Below, piece by piece: positions 21,000 to 31,425 of a stretch of 41,968 nt of DNA. The position numbers were made by a program, and so were the translations under genes. Numbering within the stretch: position 1 is the stretch's first letter; each line of letters begins with the position of its first letter. The notes below the pieces were generated by a model. It was not told where the DNA came from, ran no database searches, and saw nothing but the letters and a program-made list of their open reading frames with translations. The stretch lies in the NCBI GenBank assembly GCA_002633005.1, contig NMRA01000084.1, positions 1,020,849 to 1,062,816 on the forward strand, read 5' to 3'. The stretch is from Phoronis australis (taxonomy: Eukaryota > Phoronida > Phoronidae).

Positions 21000-21989
21000 T
21001 CACGGACATTCAGTGGGTGGGTACATGTTTGAGCCCGAGTATAACGAGGCAGAGTACGCACAGGCAGCTGTTGAGAGAAACGAGGCGGCTACTGAAGACA
21101 GACGTGGTGACACATCTTGGTGCAAATGCACTGTGTGCGTTGTTATGCCTACCTCAATGGAATGCTTGTGCTGTTCAGAGTTCGACGAGGCCAAGCCACT
21201 ACTGGACACGGTTAGGTGGACCTCCGGCATACCACGGACAGAGGAACAACTGTCCCACTTGCCAGAGTGTCCCGCGACACACTCCCACTGGATGGTGACC
21301 TGAGCACCCAAACTGCTTACATCGTGTCGTGTGACTCCCTCGCCACACACCTGGCACCTTCTAAATAGCTCCAACACTTTAGACAAGTCCACAATAAACT
21401 TATCAAAGTTTGGCTCACCGATCTGTTCACTGGACGACGAACTGTCCTCTTCACTGGATGTCGAACTGGGCCTGTAATCATTCCCACTACTCAATATCGC
21501 TGCAGGGCTGCTTAGAGGCTCTGGGCTGGAGAAAACAGCACAGGGCGAATCACTACTGGTTCCAGGAATGGCACGCTCTGGGGTACGTTCGGAGGCACGG
21601 GTGACAGTGGATGAAGTGCCTCCACTGGCTCCAGTCACTGTACTGGCCACAGCTCGCGAGGCTTCTCTCTTCAAAAACGCACTTCTCGGGGGTGGCGACG
21701 GGGCACTGCCGAGAATCAACACAGACGGAATGGCATCCTTCTTCAGGCGTTGTTTCGCAGGAACCTTCATCAGTTCAGCGTACAAATCCCTTTCGTAATC
21801 GGACGGCAGAAAGTGCTTGTCACACACACGGTAATTCTCGACTGCTTTGTACGTTGCGTGGACGGGTAACGCTTCGTTCTTCACACGAACGAGCCAAGTA
21901 CGGCGAAGTGTGTCATCCATCGGAAAGCGATGCTAAGGTACTCCCAAAGCGCGCGGGAGACGATAATTAGTACAGCAACAGTGTGGCAT
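21000..21989 (-). pseudogene. THAP-domain transposase N-terminus with premature stop
   Basis: From the ATG at 21989 the minus strand reads MPHCCCTNYR..., with the C-x-x-x-C start of a THAP C2CH zinc finger, but an in-frame TAG at 21935-21933 falls just before the HRFPMDDTLRRTWLVRV block. After it the frame stays open 311 codons to 21000: the THAP Cys-His pair is in RVCDKHFLPSDY, and AIPSVL closes the domain. A Ser/Pro-rich linker follows, then FRRCQVCGEGVTRHDVSS and ECVAGHSGKW with CxxC and CxxxH spacing and GMPEVHLTV, resembling the zinc-binding entry to Kolobok-type transposases. After that the sequence loses resemblance and the catalytic core is missing, as if internally deleted. A downstream ATG (21920) could start translation but would omit half the zinc finger. 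Confidence 0.68.
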
Positions 21990-22097
21990 ATTGACTGACT
22001 AGTAAATGAAAGCAAATAACGACGTAACTTAACACAACCGAGGTAGAACAATGACTGACTCGGCAGCTCCCACAGTCAGACTATATGAAAAGAAATT

Positions 22098-22254
22098 GGC
22101 GCGAAATGCTTGCCTCCTAAAACGTCACTTCCGGACTAGCGGATAAGTAATTAACAAAATTACGAAAAGCTGTAATTAAGTGGAAATTATGTCTAGGATA
22201 ACCAACCAACCTTATTTTAGATCAAAATGACATGAAAAAAGGTTGCCTTCGCCT
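22098..22254 (-). repeat. Kolobok-like right terminal inverted repeat
   Basis: Reverse-complement partner of 20577-20732; ends GGTTGCCTTCGCCT at 22254 directly before TTAA. Confidence 0.88.
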
Positions 22255-22258
22255 TTAA
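22255..22258. repeat. TTAA target duplication, right
   Basis: Second copy of the TTAA target duplication described at 20573. Confidence 0.85.
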
Positions 22259-22281
22259 AGGCATTGGTGCAGTCTTCTCCA

Positions 22282-22282
<1 letters not shown>

Positions 22283-22350
<68 letters not shown>
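22283..22350. repeat. (TA)n microsatellite
   Basis: About 34 TA dinucleotides with one AA interruption at about 22324. It sits within relic A between the DYCETL block (minus strand, right side) and the GEDCTNAF block (left side), taking the place of roughly 10 expected residues. Confidence 0.97.
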
Positions 22351-22504
22351 GTAGAGTTTCACAGTAATCTTTCTCATGGATTTTGGCCAGGTCGGAGAGA
22401 TTCAGTAGTCGCCGATGTTTTCCAAACTCTGTATCTAGATATAACAGTCAACTTTATGGCGTGAGCATGATGCACCAGAATTACAAAGAAGAAATTGTCA
22501 GGCC

Positions 22505-22657
22505 CCTGAGCGGCACACCATAGGGGGTTGGGGGGAGGGGGCTATAGCCCCACTTTTTCAGTGCTGCGCCGCCCATGATCTATAGATGGTGCACCACAAG
22601 GGGCTGTGGGGGCTTTAGCCTCACCTTTTTTCAGTGCTGCGCCGCCCATGAGGGGTT
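22505..22657. repeat. GC-rich two-unit insertion in relic A
   Basis: Two imperfect units of about 70 bp: each runs from a GGYRCACCAYARGGGG start through a GGGGCTNTAGCCYCAC patch to TTTTTCAGTGCTGCGCCGCCCATGA (here given in parts: TTTTTCAGTGCTG, CGCCGCCCATGA). It separates the RTP and DNFFFVI codons of relic A. The outer sides carry short inverted similarity (CCCCTCATGGGCGGC against CCCCTGAGCGGC), suggesting a small mobile or snap-back element. No clear target duplication was found. Confidence 0.55.
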
Positions 22658-23458
22658 CTGACGACGACATTGCTGTATCCGAGTGAGACAGCGTACTGTA
22701 GGAACACAACAATTCTTGTGTCGGTCTCTTCTTGGTTGCTGTAGATATGTGAGTGCTCCTGAGTATGAACCTGAAACATAAGATTACGTTACTCTATGAC
22801 ATCGCAAATTATTTTGCAGTAAGAAATACTCGGAAATTATGTTTAGAAAAAAGATTGTGGACTTTCCTGGCCATCGGATGGGCTTTTCAGTGTACAATCA
22901 GGATGGCCATTTCGCTCTTCTCCAACCTGGAAACTGACTTCTCACCACGCCTGACTCCAGACTTACAGTAACAATTGATAGAATTACTTATTGTTGTCAT
23001 CGTTTGCAAGGTTTTAAAGTTTTACGATTTTCGTGTATCTGGTCCACCCAAGATTATCTTCTCTTAACTGCCACGTCGCAACCTCTCCTGGGCTTTGATA
23101 ATTCAGGGAGAAAGCTGTCAGTTCGGAACAAGAAGAGCTTCTTCGACTCCATCTCGTCAGGTACTTGTAAACAGATGTCACCACATGTTGGAGGGAGACG
23201 TGTTGACATATGCCATGCCATTTAGGACGGCCTCAGGATAATGAAAGTTTTCCGGCACAATGTCTCCCAGAAGATAACGCAAAAGAGAGGCTTCCTTGGC
23301 TATGGAAAAAGGGCTATCTGTTGTTCCAAGACGGAGCTTCGTTGTCGGTTGCGACCTCTTAATGACTAGCATTGTTTTATCTTTGGAGGTTTCAAAACCA
23401 GGTTTGACCTCTTGAAAAATGATTCCTCGAGCGCTGTTGACGATGTTGCTGCCCTGTA

Positions 23459-23463
23459 CATTC
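23459..23463. repeat. CATTC target duplication, left of MITE
   Basis: CATTC abuts the CAG end of the MITE; the same five bases follow its CTG end at 23699-23703. Excision plus loss of one copy restores the relic A codons for TMNVQGSN. Confidence 0.8.
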
Positions 23464-23698
23464 CAGAGGCGGATCTACAGGGGGGGTTCAGGGGGTTTAA
23501 ACCCCCCTCGGGACAGGATCAAAAATAAAAACTGGAAAAAAAATCGCCAGAAAAACGAAATTAGCTACTAAAAATCCCAAAAAATCTTACACGGGAGGAG
23601 GGAAACCCTCTCGCGACCTTCCTTCAACTCGGCGCTACGCGCCTCGGATTCTCTCGAATCCTAAACCCCCCCTTACTGAAATCGTAGATCTGCCACTG
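23464..23698. mobile_element. hAT-like MITE, 235 bp, inside relic A
   Basis: Terminal repeats CAGAGGCGGATCTAC and, reversed, CAGTGGCAGATCTAC fit the CAGNGG start of hAT elements. Runs of G/C lie just inside each end. Five-base duplications CATTC flank it; hAT elements usually make 8 bp but 5-6 bp groups are known. It has no coding capacity. A related larger element occurs at 34732-35581. Confidence 0.72.
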
Positions 23699-23912
23699 CA
23701 TTCATGGTCATTTTATTCAAATTATCCCACTCACAATGGGATACACTGTTACCCTCATTTGTGAAGAGTAAGATGAGTTCACACATCCCCTATCACGTTT
23801 GCCAAAACGGTTTCAAAATATGAAACGAAATCCTAGTAGTAAGCTGTTTGCTTCGAAGCAATTGTCTGATGGTCACACAAAGAAGTACATGCTTTGACGG
23901 TAACTTCCACTT

Positions 23913-24889
23913 TCCGTCGGCGACGGCACGACATACATCTTATCCAATAGAGGAAACCAGTCTCTTGAATTTTTCACTTTTTGAGACCTTCAACCCCAGT
24001 CATGAACAAACTAAGAAATGGGAGGAGACAAAAGTTTTACAGTATCAAGTTTCATATAATCGGCGGTTAATGGCCGCGGTAGTTCTGCTGAATGTTTGCA
24101 TGCCTTCAGAATGCCATCTCAAAGAGTGAGCCCAGTTTTCAGACGTTTATGTGTACTTCCTAAACAATATGATTGTGCTAAAACAGAGAAAACGGTTATA
24201 CTTCATCTATGAAACAGTCAAAATGACAGTGTCACCTCAGTCAATTTTTGTGAAGTTGACCTGGTTTTGCAATGGACCTGTTTTGAAACGATTCAATAGT
24301 TTTTCAGAACGTTACCTAACATTCCTATATCCCTTCCGTTTTAGTTCCTCAACGTAAAGCAAGCGGAAGGAAGAAACCTTGATGATATTATTTTGATGCG
24401 AGTTTTAAGCTGTGGTATTTATTTGCATTCCTGCTTCTCTCACATTGTGTAAGGCTGTAAACTTGCCTTGTTCATTAACAGAATCTAAATGAAGAATACA
24501 TACGGGTAGAGATTAATCTTTGCCTTCAGTAGATAAGCTTTGACCTACAGTAGCACGATTTTTACATCTGCATAAATTTCGAATGCACGCCAGTTTCACG
24601 TGACTGTGTTAGAAACAATGTTCCTCTTCATAAAAGATGAGACTATTTTTTTCATTTTGTGAGCCTAAAATATATTATTGGTTAGACTACAACCTAAAAA
24701 TAATGACAGTTTGTTTTCATTCATGCTGTCAACATCAAAGTTTTGAAATTGAATAAAAATAGCGGATTTTCATGCCCCACACAGCATTTATGTTCCGTAT
24801 GTTGTTTGTTTTGTACCGGTACCACGCATAAGATAACTTTTATCACTTACTTGTATGAAATAGTCGAGAGGATATTGCAAATGTAGCAA
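23913..24889. other. No recognised gene
   Basis: The N-terminal part of relic A may continue a little way into this stretch, but I could not recognise more blocks. The remainder is AT-rich with short frames only. Confidence 0.35.
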
Positions 24890-25045
24890 AATCGGTAATG
24901 GTGGCACTAATTTGCATGAAAACACGTGTGGGACATTTTTTTGGCTTGTTAACATCATTTTTGTGTTTTCACACATGATTTTCTTCATAAAAATGCAGCT
25001 TTGAAGTTGAAGTCCAGGGGCTAAACGAGGGGCCATTTTTCGACT
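24890..25045 (+). repeat. Dispersed repeat R2, right copy
   Basis: Blocks TCGGTAATGGTGGCACTAAT, GGCTTGTTAACATCATTTTT, AAAAATGCAGCTTTGAAGTT and GGGGCCATTTTTCG parallel those at 19816-19995 in the same order and orientation, with substitutions and without the internal duplication. Confidence 0.75.
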
Positions 25046-27779
25046 AGACTAAATAGTTGGTCAGAGTGAAGTTTACACTTGTTACCAACAAACTTTGTTT
25101 CCGAAACGACACCAAATCCGGCGATGACAGTGAAAAACAGCACAGCGCACACAAAATAGACATTTTTCATTTTTATTTTCCCACTTCCAATAAGTAAGTT
25201 CAGGGGTCTGAGATTCCCCTACCTTACTTTACAATCGCTAAGTGAAAATTGGCAATGCAAATACAGACAGGAAAAAACATAACAACATTACATAAAAGGG
25301 CTTCTACAAATCAGAGTGTAAAGATGCTTGATGTAACAACATCACCATATGCAGTAATTTATGTTTAATATGACATATATTTTACAATAATTTATATTTA
25401 ATATGACATATATTTTACTGATGGTAAAAACTTTGTCTTGTCTTATAAATCCTGGTACAGCACCGTATGTGTGTTAATCTTCTACGTGATGAAAAACAAA
25501 AAACTAAACAGCAGCACTGACATTTTTGGACAGTGGGCATCGAAAGGAGTCAATTGACATATAGTAAGCTACACGAATGTAATTCAAATTCGTCACATAA
25601 CAAAAAACAGCGGTGTTACTGTTAGTAGGTGGATAGCTGGGGCTAGGCTAGGGCATGTGTTATAGACGTAGTGACAAATGAGAAACTATTACATTTAGGT
25701 GGGCCAAAATTCCTACAAAATCACAGCTTCAACTTAAAAGTCATCGTGAAGAAATGCGAATTCTACCAGATGAAGAGATTCATTGAATTAATCCAATCCG
25801 GGCCAACAGCCTTGATTCTTGTATTGAACTGTCGCCGTATGGCGGCCCGAATCAACTTGTCAAGTTAGTTCCAGCGCGTTTCGTAATAAAAAATGATTTA
25901 CTGAAGACTTGGTTGCGAAAACAAAAATTAATACTTAAAGTTGCTGAATCCTTCTGTTTTATGGTTTTGAATTTTTTGAATTGAAACTAGGCAAGATTTT
26001 AATGTTTTTGCAGCTTTGAATTTTCAACTCTTTAGTTGAGGAAAACGTTAGGAAATTTAAAAGGTATTTTTTCTGCTTCATTCTAGATGGAAACTTCAAA
26101 AAACAAACATAAATGCAAGTTCAGGCGAAACTTAAGCTCAAATAAAGCTCATTTTACAAAACTTAATATTTTCAGAAAACGCAGTTAATGAATATTTGGT
26201 TAAATTTTTTTGGTATTGCACCACCACTTAAAATAACCGCCGTAAAGGAATGCTTAGCATGACGTCACTTTGACGTCTCTATGACGTTTTGGACCCAGTG
26301 CGACCTCATGTCTATTGTTTTTTCCGGGTTCAAACTGCGTCAACTACTGCCATGACACGTCATCACTAAACATCCGAATTGAGTGTCAGCTGGTTCATGC
26401 AGTATGGGTACTCACCCAGTTGCGACTGCATGAACTCGCTGGTTCCCGGCGTGTACGCTAGGGGCAAGGAACACACACGTATCATTTAATTTTGCTAGGG
26501 GAAAACTTTTTACACCAGCATTTCTGACTAGCTGGTCGAATTGATAACAGGTAGAATTTATGTAAAGAGCGTGCGTCAGGTTTGTCGGCTGTTTTGTGGA
26601 ATGCGTTGAAAATGATTTCAAAGGAACTGATTTGCATGTGCTTTTGGAAGAGAAACGCCAAGTTTTTTTTAGCCGTGACCTACATTTGATGCAACCCCTG
26701 TTGTCCACTGCCTGAGAAACCGGGTGCGATTTCAGGTGGCTGTCAAACAGATCAAAATTGCCATAAGGTAGTTGGTAAGGGGTATACTATGGCAACATTT
26801 TTAAAATTTAGAGAGTACGAGCATTCTGATTTTTCGTGCATTTTATAGGGAAGTGATCATTTTGGGGAGAAAACCGTCAAATTTGGTGCTTTTTGGTAAT
26901 ATTTTTGTGTGCCGGGATTTATTCCGGTGTGAATTTACCGATTAAATATCTGTAGCGTGATTAAGTTTCAGTTATCACGAATAGTGCTTGTGAGCTGGGA
27001 ATGCTACAAAACCCTTTGTTTTTTCAGAATCCTGATAAGACTGAGTTGAGGAAAGGACTCATCTCTACTTCGGTGTGCTTCAGCAGCCAAAACCCTGTAA
27101 TAACTGTAGTGTACTCCAGCAGTGTAAATGTGGATATAGTTTGTGGTCTGTTGTACTGACAAATCGGTGCTTAATTGGGATATGTTCAAGAAATGTGAAT
27201 CGGCCTGGAAAGTTGTGGTTGTGCCTTTTCGGTGTGCAATTTCTCTACTGTCGCTGACTTTTGTTTATGATGCTGTCCTGTATTTACACAGTATGAATAG
27301 CACACCGGTTAAATCGGCCACGCGGATATTAAAAAACTACTGCGGAAACAAAATATTTGCAGTAGAGAGAAAACTTGGTTCACAAAGATGTTGACAAGGC
27401 TAAAAGTAGTTCACGGTCCGATATTTTCTTTCTCTTGTGGTAAAGCTAACCAAAGACTATTGAGGTTACATCAACCATTGGCAAAACGTGTGTTGCTGGA
27501 TAACTGCATGTACCCTTCCCCCTAGCTGACACGCAGGGAACCAGCGAGCTGCATGGAATGAGGCTTCCGCGTTAACCCCGCACACTTAAAAATTTTAAAA
27601 CAATAATAATAGAATAAAGCAAACACAAACAGGACTGAAAGTACGAAATGTTTATATTTTAGTGAAATCTGACAAAACTCATCCTTTGTTCGAAGCTGAA
27701 TGTACATCAACTCACCACGGCGGCACCTCGCGGCTACGGAAGCAATGACGTCACGGCGATTCACAACATCTGTCCAAGA
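25046..27779. other. No recognised gene
   Basis: About 2.7 kb. The only structure I can define is a two-unit tandem duplication of about 33 bp at 25351-25417 (TTTAATATGACATATATTTTAC twice, given here as TTTAATATGACATATA plus TTTTAC). Several 60-98 codon frames (for example minus 26412-26708) show no family resemblance. Confidence 0.4.
25351..25417. repeat. Two-unit tandem duplication, about 33 bp
   Basis: AATTTATGTTTAATATGACA and AATTTATATTTAATATGACA, each followed by TATATTTTAC, stand side by side. Confidence 0.85.
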
Positions 27780-27931
27780 AGAAGAAGAATTGAACTGTAC
27801 TTCGATCTCTCGACGTGCATTTGAAGGTTGCTATCAGTTTGTTCAGTGATACGGCAACGATAACCGTTTACGCATGACGACTACAACACGTCTGCGTATT
27901 TCATGTTGTATTCAGGAAAGACACTGAAACG
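27780..27931 (+). other. Possible noncoding first exon of the 3-beta-HSD-like gene
   Basis: A strong donor, ACGGTAAGTCAG, begins at 27932, and a strong pyrimidine-rich acceptor ending TTTTTGCAG lies at 28847, upstream of the coding start at 29013. Joining them would give a 5' untranslated exon. A 17-codon ATG frame near 27870 stops before the donor. No transcript evidence is available, so the left edge is arbitrary. Confidence 0.3.
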
Positions 27932-28847
27932 GTAAGTCAGAGATTTGATTTTTTAGACCCGTTCAACAAATTTAGAGTTGACAACAATTCCTACGTCCAG
28001 TACAATACCATCAGTTTAAGTCAACTAGGGCTGGCCTTGTAGCCACACAGATCCCGCCTTATGGAAATAATCGGGTAGCGACCAAGGGCGTGAAGGCGAA
28101 AAATCGTGGTGATTGAATGGAATGGGACTTTCGTAGCCAATGCCAGTTGGAATTATCAAAATTTTGGTAATCGTGGGCCCACCAGGAAATCCTTAAACCG
28201 ACACTGATACTGGCCACTGCCACACCTTTTTGCTGTTGAATGAATCAGCTGCTTTCGTTCTTATATTCGTAGCTGTCACATGTTTCTCTGAACTCTCTTG
28301 CAAAATTTGAAATGCATTGGAAATTTCTGTTGTTCGGTATTTGCAACCTCAAGCATCGTGTGAAAAAATATTTTCTTTGTTTTCAAAACGGCGTCTTAAA
28401 TTCATCAGCGTTTTATCTTGTCCTACAGTACACTGAGTCTAAGCAAAATCGCGAAACTGGGGAGCGGGGGTGGGGGGGGGGGGNTGGGGGCAAGTTCCCC
28501 ACCCAATAATTTGCAGCATACTTGCAGCATACTTTATGCGACAATCGTATCGCGATTATACTGTTTCAGTAATCGAACGCCAGTAAGCCACAGGCGGGAG
28601 CGAGCGGAGCGCAGTGCTGGGCATTAACTACATTAGCCAACATCAGCGTATGTGTATTATCTTAATTGTTATCCGGTCAGAATATTTCCTCGTGCAAAGA
28701 CATGGGGCGCGCCTTCATTCAGACAAAAAGCATCTGTGACATCATCTGGTAATGACGGGAATCGAAATAGTGTCCACCAAACCACTTCTGCTCTTGATAA
28801 CTGTCCTTTATATCTTCTACTTACCTTTCTCTTAACTTTTTGCAGGG

Positions 28848-29012
28848 GACTATGGAATGCTGTTGATTACCACATTTTTCTTCGGCAATTCTAAATGACG
28901 TGAGCCTAGCTATCGGCGATACGACCTCGCCACTAGCTGCAGTGCTTCGTAATCATTAGGAACATCCTTTGAAATAAAATCATTCCTTTCAAAATTGCGT
29001 TGTAGTGCATTT
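28848..29012 (+). promoter_or_regulatory. Probable 5' UTR of the 3-beta-HSD-like gene
   Basis: Follows the acceptor TCTCTTAACTTTTTGCAG. It contains an early ATG (28857) whose frame closes after four codons, so it would be a minimal upstream ORF. It runs without a break into the coding start. Confidence 0.35.
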
Positions 29013-29172
29013 ATGAGTGAAATGAGTTCCAAGAAGACCGACACTGTATTGGTGGTTGGAGGTGCCGGATTCCTTGGGAAAAGTATAGTAAAGCATCTTC
29101 AAGCACACGGCGACACCGTGCGTGAGATAAGGGTATTAGACGTGAGACCTTATGAAGACACTGACAGAGCGG
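29013..29172 (+). CDS. 3-beta-HSD family dehydrogenase, exon 1 (NAD-binding)
   Basis: First coding exon of a four-exon gene with a spliced frame of 1113 nt, 370 aa, the family's usual length. The enzyme class is the extended short-chain dehydrogenase group that includes 3-beta-hydroxysteroid dehydrogenase/isomerases, HSD3B7 and NSDHL: NAD-dependent oxidation of the 3-beta-hydroxyl of sterols at the endoplasmic reticulum. This exon holds TVLVVGGAGFLGKSIVKHL with the Rossmann Gly16-x-x-Gly19-x-x-Gly22 motif and ends in IRVLDVRPY, the acidic end of beta-2 that sets NAD preference. The ATG at 29013 has a poor context; a second in-frame ATG (29022) has G at -3 and may be used. The donor GTGAGA starts at 29173 and the exon ends in phase 1. 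Confidence 0.85.
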
Positions 29173-31257
29173 GTGAGAGCTAGAACGGTTATGTTATCAC
29201 ACGTGTAGAGAGGTAGATGTCAAACGATTCTCTTTGGTAATTTAATTCTGCTTTCAAAGTACATGCTGATTTTAAATGCAAAATGACAAGTCCGTTGCAT
29301 TACGGCGTTCTCCGGTTGCATCAGTGAATCCAACTTGCTCGGTTATACAGCACAAGTTGGACGGATGAACGACTGATTAAAGTCCATTCTAGCATTTAGG
29401 TTTGGAGGGTCAACACTCTTTTGTTGGATAATGATTGCTATAATCTCCGATAAGATCGTATCTAGCCTGACTGGGTTGTGCTGTTAAAATAAAAGTCAAT
29501 TAGTTATATAATGTTTGAACATAAACCAATTACACTTCTGAATTCCTCGTCAAATGCTGATCATGTTTAGTTTTTGAATCACCATAATCACCAAACTACA
29601 ACCGAAATTAGGACATTCTATTCTGTCCGAATATATTACCAGCGCATTGTCGGTTCAAAAGGCCTTGACTTGTCCAAAAACAGGCCCTGCATCATTTTTG
29701 CTTGTTCCAGCTGGAATTTTATTATTGAAAAAGTGAGCAATTAGAACAAACAGCGTGCCATCAATTCGATCTTCACAAAAACCAGAGACAAGAACCCAGT
29801 ATGGAATCCATAACCTGTAAATAGGCTTATTACTGTAATTTAGCAAAAACTTCGTAAAACGCGATTTGGCCCAACTCGTGCATTTGAGAGTATTACTTTC
29901 CGCGTTAGTAAAAACAGTAAATTGCTAGGTGAAAGTAGGCTACTCACGGCTCACCGACCATTTACAATTAATTAAACATAGATTATGTCCTAGGTATTTT
30001 TAAATGGGATTATAACCGACAGATTTGTATGTTGTTGTACAACGAATTTTGCGAAAGACATGTCTATGGGACATAGAGGGTCTTTCGTTAACCAACCAGG
30101 TACGTTTTTTGATTACCAAAACGAGCGTCAAAGCGCCAGTACGTGTGGTGAGGATAATCTCTCGACTGACAAACCCACGTCAGTCAAGTAGTCTTATGGG
30201 CATACACGTTTCATAAAACGAAACCAGTCTTTGTGAACGGACAAAAATCATGAAATTATTTAACTAGATATAAGATATATGTATTGCCAATTGTAAACGC
30301 AGTTATGTGTGACTTTGAAGAGCGCTATTACCTCTTCTGACAAAGACCCGGATAATAGAATCGAGTTGTTATCCAATTCAAAACCAGCCGCTGGAACCGT
30401 CGTGGTGAGTCTAAACATGAAAACCTTTTAATAAAACATACACGCAATATCCACACACTTGTGCTGACCACGCACTATTTTGGCGGTTAACTCCATATGC
30501 TATGAGAAATCTACATTGATGACACGATTGGGTAGTTCGCTCATGATTAGGTCATCTTTGAGAATGCGAGTGAACAGTCACAGATATCAACCATATTTTT
30601 GTTTTTGTTACATTTTCTGATAGATCGAATTGCTGGTAATCAAAACCGAGTAATTCGATACTCCCCTTAAATTCCAATGGGCTACAGCGAAAGTAGTTTT
30701 GAAACGGCATAAGGAAAATAAAAAAATATAAAACACAAACAATTCTTGGTTTGGTCACTGAATCCGTCGTGTCCAAAAGCCACCGGCTGGTTGCGCACTA
30801 TCCGTTTAATAAAACAACAAGTGCGTAACCTCTGCTTACAATAAACACAATGTCCTTGGGACTTTACATAGCGAATAAAGATTTTGCTCGTTCAGCAATT
30901 AAAATTTGTTCACTGATGCAGCAAAGGTCAGTAGGTCTAAAGTCATGAAAAACCGATGAAACATATGTCAGCGAATCAAAAATATACCAAAGATTGTAGC
31001 GTGCGGATTTCACCAGAAATTTATAAGATTTCCCAACTTGTACACTGTATTCGCTTAGCATTCTAAAACTGCACGAAGATCCACGACAAAGTTGTTCAAG
31101 TAATCTTTGGAAAAGTTCTTCTCCCATGCATTAAAACATGTAGTTTATCCACGGGGAAATAATTCCAGACACACGCCCTCTGTGAGTGGGCGGCTAAATG
31201 GTTCGTCTCAATACAGCTCAAGCTACTTGTTGTACTAACAAATTAGTTTTGTTGAAG
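29173..31257 (+). other. Intron 1 of the 3-beta-HSD-like gene
   Basis: About 2.1 kb with no recognised gene. A perfect branch-point TACTAAC lies at 31232-31238, and the acceptor used is GAAG ending at 31257. The nearer AG at 31246 is only eight bases from the branch point and would break the frame. Confidence 0.55.
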
Positions 31258-31425
31258 ATGATGAAGACAGATGGCCACCTGTAATTAGTTACGTCGGTGA
31301 CATCCGGAAAATTGGTGACCTGCAGAGAGCAACACAAGGCTGTTCCGTAGTGTTCCATGCAGCTAGTGTCATCCAGGTTGGAACTTGTGTCGATGTACAA
31401 TTTGTGCACGACGTCAACGTGAAAG
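31258..31425 (+). CDS. 3-beta-HSD family dehydrogenase, exon 2
   Basis: 168 nt, phase 1 at both ends, residues about 54-110. It contains VISYVGDIRKIGDLQRATQG and CSVVFHAASVIQVG, matching the family's GDI(L)D block (adenine contact) and the V-x-H-x-A motif. DVNVKG at the end equals the family's NVNVKGT. The start at 31258 was chosen because it alone keeps the frame with exon 1; the donor GTAAAC begins at 31426. The minus-strand frame over the same bases is a shadow. Confidence 0.82.

Larger units (their letters stand above)
20577..22254 (-). mobile_element. Kolobok-like DNA transposon, nonautonomous, inside relic A
   Basis: A 1678-bp element with terminal inverted repeats of about 156 bp (20577-20732 and 22098-22254), starting AGGCGAAGGCAACC and roughly 93 percent identical by eye. 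It is flanked by TTAA duplications. A TTAA target and a THAP-domain protein are the joint hallmarks of the Kolobok superfamily (established knowledge); piggyBac also uses TTAA but lacks THAP and has short repeats. The only ORF (21989-21000, minus) gives a THAP domain and the start of a Cys-rich block but no catalytic DDE region, so this copy needs a partner for movement. The element lies within the relic A coding sequence and is therefore younger than that gene copy. Confidence 0.78.
19992..23912 (-). pseudogene. Relic A of a multicopy PIN/FEN-like gene family
   Basis: Read right to left, blocks of one protein appear in order, in shifting frames: KHVLLCVTIRQLLRSKQLT (about 23905-23845), HCEWDNLNKMTMN (ends 23704), VQGSNIVNSARGIIFQEV (from 23460), KLRLGTTDSPF, LPPTCGDICLQVPDEM and LFRTDSF (about 23200-23100), GGPDTRKS, SRLEKSEMAILIV (about 22920), SNQEETDTRIVVFLQYA and VVVRTP (about 22735-22660), DNFFFVILVHHAHAIKLT, DTEFGKHRRLLNLSDLAK (about 22430), GEDCTNAF (ends 22259), KGEGKIGP (from 20576), EEFTCLMYE, KVDLARLPQCL, HIQRVNHRVALYKRA, GPILPNSLIDIL (about 20150). 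This order is that of uncharacterised, high-copy predicted proteins of marine invertebrates, recognised from memory. The spaced acidic blocks (EETDTR, RTPD) followed by a GCDTTSAFKGKGK-like motif suggest a PIN/FEN-like nuclease core (inference). Frameshifts (22430, 20385, 23800), stops (for example TAG near 20208) and four insertions show it is dead. Confidence 0.62.

Noticed and set aside
20953-21303. Plus-strand 116-codon and 105-codon frames over the Kolobok-like element
   Set aside because: They are shadows of the minus-strand THAP ORF, which shows recognisable motifs; the plus frames show none.
22243-22464. 73-codon frame with a Tyr-Ile repeat
   Set aside because: It is the translation of the (TA)n microsatellite.
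31247-31257. Exon 2 of the 3-beta-HSD-like gene starting at 31247
   Set aside because: That acceptor would break the frame with exon 1 and lies only eight bases from the TACTAAC branch point.
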